A stretch of DNA of 64,000 nt from Rhodamnia argentea. Its lineage: Eukaryota > Streptophyta > Magnoliopsida > Myrtales > Myrtaceae. A program made the position numbers and the translations under genes. Shown here piece by piece: positions 55,347-64,000 of the stretch. The notes below the pieces were generated by a model. The model searched no databases. It had not been told where the DNA came from and saw only the letters and a program-made list of their open reading frames with translations. The stretch spans positions 23,318,934-23,382,933 of the forward strand of contig NC_063151.1 of assembly GCF_020921035.1 (NCBI RefSeq), written 5' to 3'. The stretch's first letter is position 1. Each line of letters opens with the position of its first letter.

Positions 55347-55951
55347 ATGTCACGAGTCCAGGCCGGTTTCCAGACGGTTCCATTAGACCGGACACATGTA
55401 AAAAAAAAAATCTGCACCATTCCTAACATGGAGCACATGAGCTTGGTTACTTTCAAAAAATAAAAAGAAGTATAACTAAAAATACTTCTATAGAAGAGAA
55501 TAAAAAATAGAAAGTGCTTATAGCTTCTCATTTTGATAAAATTTTTTAGACACCTTTAACAAGTAAAGAGCGGGTAATTTATAAAAGAAAACGATAGGTC
55601 AGGTCCTGAATAGTCCGGTCTTAGGACCCTAGAACGGGAAATCGGACCGCTCCTTCTAGAATCGAAAATTGGACCACCGGTCTCGGTTTGGTCCTGACGA
55701 TCCCCATTTGGGTGGTCCGATTTGCTCGCCCCTTCTAACAAGCAAAGCAATAGAGACAGGGTCAGAGACAGAGACAGAGAGCTTTGAAGAGAATATCGGT
55801 CCTCATGTCATGAATTCAACGTTCAAAGGCTTCTTCAGTCTGACGTTGCGCTCTCTCTTCCCAGTTTCTTGCCCGATTTTCCTGAGAGTTCCTTCACAAA
55901 GCTGCCCAAACCCAGAGAGAGAGAGAGAGAGCCGGGGCGGGGGGTTATTAC
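55347..55951. other. RLK2 upstream region with a dispersed repeat
   Basis: Contains the GGACCACCGGTCTCGG-type repeat (about 55,590-55,735) and, nearer the gene, a GA-rich leader (AGAGACAGAGACAGAGAG at 55,763-55,780 and (GA)n at 55,916-55,932) that is probably RLK2 5'UTR. Confidence 0.5.
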
Positions 55952-58415
55952 ATGGATATGGAAACAGAGCAAACGAAGCAGATGCAACTCCAAGCTCTCA
56001 TCTTTCTCTGCACCATCACAGTTGCCTCATCGGATATACTGCCGGGATCTGCTCTCCATGCATCCGAACCAGCTCGAGCCTGGCCGTCGCCGAAACAACA
56101 CCTTCTCGCTTGGCTTCGCACCTACCAAACCCACGACCAATCCGCCAACATTCGTTGCAGCCATCACATACTCTGGAGGAGTGATTGTCTGGTCTGCAGG
56201 CCATGGCGCCACCGTGGACTCTACGGGGTCCCTCCAATTCCTTCCCTCGGGTAATCTCTGTCTCGTCAGTGGCTCGGGAATCGTCATTTGGGAGTCCAAT
56301 ACAGCCGACCACGGAGTCTCCTCTGCGTCTCTCGATGATTTCGGGAGCTTCTCCCTCAAAACCGGCAATGTCTCCGTCTGGTCCTCCTTCCAAAATCCCA
56401 CTGACACCGTCCTGCCGGGGCAGAACTTCTCGGCGGGCATGGTTCTGAGATCTGGGTCCTACTCTTTCACTCTCCTCGGGACTGGCAATCTCACCCTGAC
56501 GTGGAACGACAGCACGGTGTACTGGAACCGCGGCGTGAACTCGTCGGTCGACGGAGACCCGTGGAAGATATCCAACCCTAGGCAGGTTCTGAATTTCTCT
56601 GTCAAGTTGAGCTCGCCCACTTTGGGACTGCAATCGATAGGGATTCTGTCGGTTTCCGATCCGATGCTCGAAAGCCCCGCGATTATGGCTTATAGTAGTG
56701 ACTATGTAGAAGGGAGAGACATGTTCAGGTTTCTGAGGCTGAATGGGGATGGGAACTTGGGGATTTATAGCTCTGCCAGAGGGAGTGGAACAGCCACCAT
56801 GACTTGGGCGGCTGTGCCTGATCGATGTCAACTGTTTGGTTATTGTGGACATATGGGGATTTGCTATTACAGTGAATACGACTACGAGCCTTCCTGTGAG
56901 TGCCCATCTAAGAATTTCGAGCCGGTCGACGAAAATGATAGCAGAAAAGGGTGCAAGAGGAAGGTGGAGATTCGAGATTGTCCTGGCAATTACACTATGT
57001 TGGAGCTGAATCACACCCAGTTCCTGCAGTTCCCTGCACAAGATCCTGCGGAAGCGAGCGGATCGCAAGAAGTTTTTGCGGCTAGCTCGTCGTCTTGCCA
57101 GATGCATTGTTTCGGAAGCAATTCTTGCGTGGCATCGACTTCCATGAATGACGGAACGCGCCACTGTTACATCAAATCACTTGGCTTCCTCGGCGGGTAT
57201 AGTGCTTTGATGCTCCCAAGCACATCGTACCTCAAGGTCTGTGGACCCGTGCTCTGGAACTCACCAAATAATGGCAAGACCAAGAGCAATTACTCAAGAT
57301 TGTCTGTGAGTGTTTTGATTCTTCTCGTTTTGGCTTCCCTTCTTGGGTTCCTTATGTTCCAAGGTGGATTATGGCTGTGGTGTCGCGGTAATGGAGCCAA
57401 GTTTGGGCGGCCATTGCCGTGTTATGCTCTTCTGGAGTATGCATCGAGCATGCCGGTGCAATTTTCCTTCAAGGAGATACGGAGATCGACAAACGGTTTC
57501 AAGGACAGAATAGGAGCAGCAGCAGCAGGAGGATTTGGTGTTTACTATAAAGGGACTCTGACCAACGGGACCGTCATCGCGGTGAAGCGGCTTGAAGGAA
57601 TCGAGCGGGGCGAGAAAGAGTTCCGGGTTGAGGCCACAAAAATCTGTTGTACCCACCATTTGAATTTGGTCAGATTGATTGGTTTTTGCTCCGAGAGGAC
57701 TAATAGACTCCTGGTGCATGAGTTCATGAAAAATGGTTCCCTTGATAGCTTTCTCTTCACTGCAAAGGAAAATCCGGGCAAGCTACTGAGTTGGAATAAG
57801 AGATTCGCCATCGCCATCGGCGTCGCGAGGGGAATCAGGTACCTTCACGAGGAGTGCCAAGAACCCGTAATTCACGGCGATATAAAGCCGGAGAACATCC
57901 TTCTGGATGAGAGCTACAATGCCAGGGTGTCGGATTTCGGCCTCGCAAAGCTTTTGAGTCCAGGCGACAACACCGGCCCGGCTTCGCCCAGCATTGGAGG
58001 TACGGGAGGATACTTAGCCCCCGAACAGCTCGCCAACCAGCCTGCGACGCCAAAGTCGGACGTCTATAGCTTCGGATTGGTGCTATTGGAGACTGTGGGC
58101 GGCAGGAGGAACTTCGAAGTCTTGGCCGGAACGGACGGGAGGAAGTTCTCTGAATGGGCTCGCGAGGAGCACGGAAAGGGCAACGCAAGAGGGATCATAG
58201 ACGAGAGGCTTCTGGAGGATGATTGGAACGCGGCGGATTTTGACCAAGCGAGAAGAGTGGTGGCGGTGAGCTTCCGGTGCGCTCAAGAACAACCTTCGTT
58301 GAGGCCAAGGATGGGAAGAGTAGTGCAGATGCTTGAGGGAGCCATGGAGGTTGAGAGACCACCACCACCACCATCTCCAAAATCTGCTGATGAATTATGT
58401 CTGTTCTTAACGTGA
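55952..58415 (+). pseudogene. Second At1g34300-type lectin receptor kinase (RLK2), frameshifted
   Basis: The frame from ATG 55952 gives a hydrophobic leader (ALIFLCTITVASS) and the start of the lectin region up to RAWPSP (47 residues), then breaks. The family sequence continues one base later, in the frame from 56094 (NNTFSLGF), to the stop at 58415. The break is an A-run (56093-56095) with one base too many. Allowing for it, the product would be 820 residues, close to RLK1. It has lectin, Cys-rich (CQLFGYCGHMGICYY) and PAN-like regions, a TM helix, and a kinase. The kinase has a stretched glycine loop GAAAAGGFGVYY (from about residue 521), HGDIKPENILLD (His641) and DFG. It lacks the Ser-rich tail of RLK1. 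The long frame starting at 55869 has a non-lectin N-terminus and is an artefact of the shift. A sequencing error is not excluded. Confidence 0.85.
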
Positions 58416-59180
58416 AGTCAGCTCATTGTGAATGTGGCTGCGCAAATCACGCGTAGATTACGAGGTTTAATCGTCGATTTATATGAACCGGCCTGTTCAT
58501 GCTCTTCTTCAAGAGAATGTGTTAAGTAAGATGATTCGAATAACTGATTGAAATTAAAACCATGCGATGTTTCGAGTCTGGCCTTCAAGTGATGGAAAAC
58601 GAACGAGGTTTAAACCTGCTATGAACCAACCCTTAAATTCAAGCAAAAGTGGGTAAAGGGAAGATTATTTAACTGGGAAATTACCTTAAACGACATCTTA
58701 AATCGCGAAAATTCAAAAGGATTTCGTTAAATTATATGATTACGAAAAGTTTATCGTTTTCAATGCACGGTCTATTTGGCGCGTGTTAATTATGATCATT
58801 GCATTAAAAGGTAAATGGTTTCTTAAATAGGCATGATTAACGAGCGCGCGGAGAGTTCTTTTTCTTTTTTTTTTAAAAAAAAGGAAGCAGCATAAAACGA
58901 CATCTCTCAGCTGGCTCGGATATAAAGAAACGACATCACTGACCCATAATTGCTCGGAGTTCAACAAACCCGATTCACGATCTCAACAACCGAATCGAAT
59001 CCCCTCCGTGCGAAGCTGAATCCGAAACCATTCGCCAATCAACAAACACCAAATCTACCCAATCAAAGCCACAATCACGAATCGGGCAAAAAGTAAGTTG
59101 AAATCGATCCGGCCCACTCCCACTACGCGCAACTGGGGAACTCCGTCTCTCGCCGCTCTCGCCGCCGCCGGCTGCCCGCC
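58416..59180. other. Spacer between RLK2 and PTP1
   Basis: RLK2 3' flank on the left and PTP1 promoter and 5'UTR on the right. No other gene is seen. A T/A-run lies at 58,863-58,882. Confidence 0.5.
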
Positions 59181-59382
59181 ATGGCCGAACCCTCCGCCGC
59201 GGTCTCTTCCCGCAGGCCTCTCGATTTCTCGCCCGATTCGCCTCCGAAGCCTGCTCTCTCGCCCGATCAGTACAAGTTCTGCGCTGAGGCCCTGAGAGCG
59301 CTCAAAGAGAAACTCCAGATGCCCGAGAGGATCTTGCAGGAGTTCGGTCACTTGCAGGTTCCATTTCTACTTCCTTTTCCTT

Positions 59383-59420
<38 letters not shown>

Positions 59421-62400
59421 GTCGTCGTCGTCTTATTTCATCCGATTCCTCTTGCTTGGGATGAAGAATTTTAGAGAACTGTCGAACTGAAAGACTCTTC
59501 GGTTGCGATTTCCAGTTTGTATGACTATGTTATGCGCATTCTGGAAATTTTCGATTTGAACTATTTAGCGGTTTCCGAATGTGGTCCTGTTATATGTTCA
59601 GATGCAAACTAAAGTTATTTATTTATTTCATGGAGCTGATTGTTGGGCTTGTCATGTGTTTGCTCTCCTACAATTTAGCGATTCATGTTATTGTTGGCGG
59701 CAGGCAAGCAGAATAAGGCCATCTGAGATGATGAGGAGCTGTACCGTCGCTCTGGATGTCGTCAATTTGAGCAAAAATCGCTACACAGATGTTGTGCCAT
59801 GCAAGTATCAACCTTTTGATCTGAATACTCAGTCGTGGATTTATTGCATGTCCTTTGCAACGTGTTAAGGTTTTTATGTTGCTTTCTGGTGTATTGATTT
59901 CAGTTGACAAGAATAGAGTTGTTCTGGACCCATGTAAAGATTACAGGCCTGCTGCGAGGGGTTACATTAATGCAAGCCTCATCACGGTGAGTTGGTGTTC
60001 AGGAAAGTTCATAAGGATGATTGAATAGTCTTTTCATATTCAAATTTTTATGGATCCTCGTATCAGGCTTCATCAAGTAAAAACATTAGTCAATTCATAG
60101 CCACACAAGGCCCATTGCCACATACCTATGAGGACTTTTGGGAGATGATACTCCAGCATCGTTGCCCGGCAATTGTCATGCTTACTCGGTTGGTTGACAG
60201 CTACAGGGCATTTAATTCCGCAGGTGTCAAGGTAGTTTGGTTTTGCTAGCTGCGCACTCATTGCTTTTCTTATGTTCTTTCCGTATATCATGCGTACTCG
60301 TTTTATCTACTTTCAAGATGCCTTTAATCCATTAGCGGTAAAAGTTAACCATGCCTTTGGCAATTGCAAAAGAGAATCAAGGTTCATGTTTGAAGAATGA
60401 AATTATGATATAAAACAGAAACGAGCTAATCTATCTTGTTTTTGGATTTTTCCATTGATTTGTCCAGCCATAATGGTGCTTTTTATTTAATTTCATGAAG
60501 ATTGCATGGCCCCAAAAAGTCTGAACGATCTTTTAGTTTAGCCAATGAGCTTTAAAATCTGAGGCTTCAGAGCCTAAGTTTTCATTTCTCTGCGTTCTGG
60601 GTCCTATTCCGTAGCTAAATAATTGAGAGAGTTCGAATGTGACCCAAAAGGACAATAGAAATTTAGGGCAAATGCTGAATTTATGCCCCGAAGACTGGAG
60701 TAGATGCAAACTAGGGACCAATATCGCACAGTAAAGTATAAGGGACTAAAGCCTCATGGGCTAAACTTTAGGGACCTCAGCTATATTCCATTTTATTAAT
60801 CACTTCCTTAGCTTGCTCACACCCCGATCCACCCTATATCCTTATGTGCAGGTTCAAGTTCTCTTGACGACAGTTGATGCAAATACGTGACATATCATGG
60901 AGTTGAAAAGTCAAAAGAGTATTATTATACAAGGGAGGGGTAACAATGAAGTATTACTCAACAGAAATTCAATTTCAATTAGAGATGATTCTAATCTACT
61001 ATTGGCTTCTGTTAGGTAACGACCATCCTAAAAGCAAATTCAAGAATGCGCAATTCCAAAAACCTTTCCATGCGGTGACATTTGAATACTTTCGGGTCAA
61101 ACATGCTCTATAGTTGATGTATTTGTTAGAATTGTCCGACTCAAAAACTTAAGTTAATAGGTGTAAGGAGACTATGTGAATGTAAGGTCTTCTGAAATCC
61201 TGTAGACTTGTGCTGTGGATATTGTAAGAACCCCTCTTATGTACGAGTCGGATAAGTAAGGATACGTGAAATTGACAAACGAGAGCCCACATATGCAAGA
61301 TAAATCGGGGTGGAATCTAGCTTTGATACTACCTTAGAATGGCTAATCCAAGAGCTTAAATTATTAGGTGAAGGGGGACCACGTGGATATATGGCCTGCT
61401 GAAACCCCGTAGACAAGCGAATCGGGATACTTTAACAGCAGTCTGCTTCATTTCTTTCAAGAAAGAATTTGGAACGTTGATTGATCAATTTGGAGTGTAG
61501 TCTGGAAGATCATAATTGCTTGTGCTTATTATAGTACTATTGTTGATAAAAAGCATGACTGACAAACAATTACCAGACATAGTTTCAATGCATATCTTTT
61601 TAAAAGGTTCATTAATAAAGTGTAAGAAAAGTAGTTTTACTAAATATATGTTATTTTTCGCCTTTAAATTGTGGCAAATGGGAAAGGTTTGTTTTAGCAA
61701 GGATAAATAAAAGATAAAAAAGGAAAGGCTTCTGCATGTAACTCCTAAATTCCGTTTTTCAGGTGACATTCATAATGTTAATGCATGCGTCTTATCATAT
61801 TGAAAGTTGAAAATCATATGACGTGCCTTTCTTTTTAATAACTTCTTGTGATGGGTAGTATGGTTTTGCAAACATCATCTTATTCTGATACAGGGTAACC
61901 TTTGTTTAAACTCAATTTACAGATGGTCAAATGTGGAGATTATTTTCAGGCAGAAGATGGTCCGAGAGACTTTGGAAATATTTGTATCGCAACTAAATGG
62001 ATAAAGAACACTGATACTTCATTGGTGTTGCGTCATTTGGAGGTGAATTACAAAGAGGTAGGACAAATTGTTTGAATGAATTTGCTGAATCAAGTCATGC
62101 CGTAGTGGTGGGACTAGGCTATGATCCAGTATTGCATTGCTTCTCAAGTCCTGATAAAATTTTGGAAGTTTAGTTCCATTTTGAACATAAATACCCTATT
62201 TATGACAGCTGTTTCACAAGCCTTTGTTTTGAATGGCAGTCTGCTCAATTTTTTACTACTAAAATCGCTGGAAGATTTCATCTCATTAAATATCGTAGCT
62301 GAGATTACTACTTCTGCTTTTATTTTTGTTTAATCCATCCATGACCATTGGATGTTGGGCATAAAACAAACACATGGTGGTTCGGGTCACTTTTAGTATG

Positions 62401-63745
62401 GGCTGAGGATACATAAAGTCAGTAACTATGGAAGGGCCTTGGTCCAAGCTTCCAATGACCTTCGACTGTTACTTGAGTCAAGCCCATGTTACCAAGTTTG
62501 GCAGTTGTCTTAGATTACTTAAAAGCGTGTCATATCTGATTGCTTTTGGGTCTGTCCGACTGGGAATTCTCTCGAGTATTATTCTGTAAGTTGGGTTAAG
62601 ATTTAAGGTCTATAGAGGTTAGTAGGCCACATGGTGTACCATTCTTGTTTAATTAATGTTCAACTCCCAACTTTTTTATCAAATAAGCTCATTATTTATG
62701 TTAAATAGAGCTGATAAGTGGAAACAAAATGTTGTTTTGTACCTTTGAAAGGAATGAACAATTTTTACAATGAACAATTGTTTTCCTTGGTACGCCTGTT
62801 CTTTTGCTATTATCAGGACCACAGTAACAGTATGTCTATGCTCTATTTTTTGGAGTGACCTCCTGTTTGGTTCTAATGTCTTTTACGTTTTGGTGTTATT
62901 ACATTTTGTTGTAGACCGAGGAGCCACCTATGTCTGTTCTTCATATTCTATACCCTGATTGGCCTGATCATGGAGTTCCGGCAGATACAATCGCCGTTCG
63001 TGAAATTTTTAAGAGAATAAATGAGATATCACCGGATATTGGCCCAATAGTCGTGCACTGCAGGTTGCGGTCATGTTTGATTCAGAGTACTCCATTTTCA
63101 ATAAATGCCTTTATCTGATCCAATCTTCCTCTTTTTTTTCTTCTTTCTCAGTGCAGGCATAGGGAGGACTGGAACATACTGCACAATTCACAATACCGTG
63201 CAAAGAATTCTTGTTGGCGACATGTCTTCTTTAGATCTAGTCAATACCATAAGCATTTTTAGGTCTCAGCGAATTGGAATGGTTCAAACGCTGGTAAATT
63301 ATTCATCTTGACTCTGAGCTCTTATCATCTTTTACGCTTTGTACATAAGCTGGTGTTCTGCTTTAAGTCCTGTATTAATCCCGTCATTAGTTGTCATACA
63401 CCTATTTTTGTCCAAGGCTCAAGTTGTGCTGAGTTGACTGAGAAAAAGCAAGTACAGGCAATGTTCAAGCTTTATGCACTCAATTAGTTCCGGCAATAAT
63501 GAGTTGAAAGCAATTCTTTCTGCTTTATTTTCTTATTAATTTATATGGCAATCTTGTGTTTATCTCAAGAAGAAAGGGATTTTATTTCTTCATTCCTTTT
63601 TTTTTTTTTTTTTATGGTTGGACATGGAAAATTTCATCCCCATCTCATTTTGGTTGATCATGTTGTACATTTGCTTTAATTTTAGGAGCAATACATGTTC
63701 TGCTACAAAGCTATCATTGATGAATTGGAAGATTTGATCTCCTAG
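59181..63745 (+). CDS. PTP1: Protein tyrosine phosphatase PTP1
   Basis: Classical phosphotyrosine phosphatase. The Arabidopsis enzyme dephosphorylates MAP kinases such as MPK3, MPK4 and MPK6. Eight exons: 59181-59357, 59704-59800, 59904-59986, 60067-60231 (or 60207), 61923-62057, 62915-63063, 63152-63293, 63686-63745. Length is 335 residues (327 with the shorter exon 4), against 340 in Arabidopsis. Motifs in the 335-aa model: [15 protein letters not shown] (phosphotyrosine loop), [24 protein letters not shown] (WPD 235-237), [11 protein letters not shown] (catalytic Cys268, P-loop Arg), and the Q-loop in [10 protein letters not shown]. Exon 2 ends with a GC donor (CAT|GCAAGT), required because the frame closes otherwise. 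The exon 4 donor is ambiguous. Intron 1 contains a (TCG)n tract, and the 1.7-kb intron 4 contains a TRIM-like repeat. Confidence 0.95.
59387..59432. repeat. (TCG)n microsatellite in PTP1 intron 1
   Basis: About fifteen TCG/GTC units with one TTG interruption, starting about 30 bp after the intron 1 donor. Confidence 0.9.
61126..61430 (-). mobile_element. TRIM-like repeat pair in PTP1 intron 4
   Basis: Two diverged direct repeats about 205 bp apart: TTAGAATTGTCCGACTCAAA (about 61128) and TTAGAATGGCTAATCCAAGA (about 61334). Both are followed by CTTAA-TTA-TAGGTG, GAC-A-GTG and CTGAAA-CC-GTAGAC. Just before the right copy, 61319-61331 reads AGCTTTGATACTA, which on the minus strand resembles the tRNA-Met primer-binding site. 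This is the same layout as at 38.3-38.8 kb. The outer ends are not defined. Confidence 0.5.
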
Positions 63746-64000
63746 GTCAACTACAAGTAGCTGAAAGTTGTATGCCTGCCTTACATGTCGTAAGTTTGTG
63801 TTCTTCACCAAACTGTTCATTTGCACAATATTCCAGATCGATTTTTTACCCTATTGTTGTTCATTAGCATTGTTAAATGATTTTTGTTATTGTCTAGATT
63901 CTTCAATTTGCTTTTCGGAGACAGTCATTCGGAAGATGGTCAACTTCCTGTTGCTTTCTCGAGAAGTTGAAGGCAATTCAGGTTTAAATTTTTCCCGATC
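63746..64000 (+). other. PTP1 3'UTR and downstream sequence
   Basis: Follows the PTP1 stop codon. No second gene is recognised before the window edge. Confidence 0.5.

Noticed and set aside
55869-56093. N-terminus MPDFPESSF... of the 848-codon RLK2 frame
   Set aside because: It arises only because of the one-base shift. It has no signal peptide and no family similarity before NNTFSLGF.
56016-57164. Minus-strand 382-codon open frame across RLK2
   Set aside because: Antisense shadow of the lectin RLK2 coding region, with no domain or splice support.

Overview
This is plant nuclear DNA from a eudicot. The evidence is multi-exon genes with GT-AG (and a few GC-AG) introns, a chloroplast-targeted ATP synthase subunit, plant-only receptor kinase families, and AT-rich spacers crowded with small transposons. 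A woody lineage such as the Myrtaceae fits the look of the repeats, but that is only an impression. Nothing here resembles bacterial or viral genome organisation.

Layout. 1-8.3 kb: minus-strand SEC6 exocyst subunit gene (15 exons visible, 3' part beyond the left edge). 10.1-12.7 kb: plus-strand, intronless G-type lectin receptor-like kinase (RLK1, At1g34300 type). 12.7-24.8 kb: gene-poor spacer with a TIR element that has a GC-rich core, broken Ty1/copia gag pieces split by a tandem repeat, a long-TIR element with a probable target-site duplication, a MITE and a LINE-type RNase H relic. 24.9-30.9 kb: plus-strand SERK1/2-type co-receptor kinase, 11 exons. 32.5-35.6 kb: minus-strand IST1-like ESCRT regulator, 6 coding exons. 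36-41 kb: spacer with MITEs, a TRIM-like element sitting against a copia reverse transcriptase relic, and another long-TIR element. 41.0-41.7 kb: minus-strand, intronless plastid ATP synthase delta chain. 44.4-47.7 kb: minus-strand gene for an unrecognised 100-aa protein with a probable 5'UTR intron of about 2.8 kb. 48-55.4 kb: transposon block, including what looks like one long minus-strand LTR interrupted by a mosaic that holds a spliced-structure fragment of ribosomal protein S24. 55.95-58.4 kb: second lectin receptor kinase (RLK2), broken by a one-base insertion. 59.2-63.7 kb: plus-strand protein tyrosine phosphatase PTP1, 8 exons.

The genes are not an operon and share no single pathway. 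SEC6 (exocytosis) and IST1 (endosomal sorting) both act in membrane traffic. SERK and the lectin kinases are plasma-membrane receptors. PTP1 dephosphorylates phosphotyrosine, typically on MAP kinases. The gene order is informative. From memory of Arabidopsis locus numbers, the closest relatives fall in two chromosome-1 segments, At1g71820-71860 (SEC6, SERK1, PTP1) and At1g34210-34300 (SERK2, IST1-like, lectin RLK). This window interleaves both sets, as expected if it keeps the order that existed before that duplication and loss.

I found no undescribed system. The items most worth following up are the S24-bearing mosaic inside the LTR, the frameshifted RLK2 with an altered ATP-binding loop, the TRIM-like elements, the GC-AG introns, and the conserved-looking 100-aa protein.
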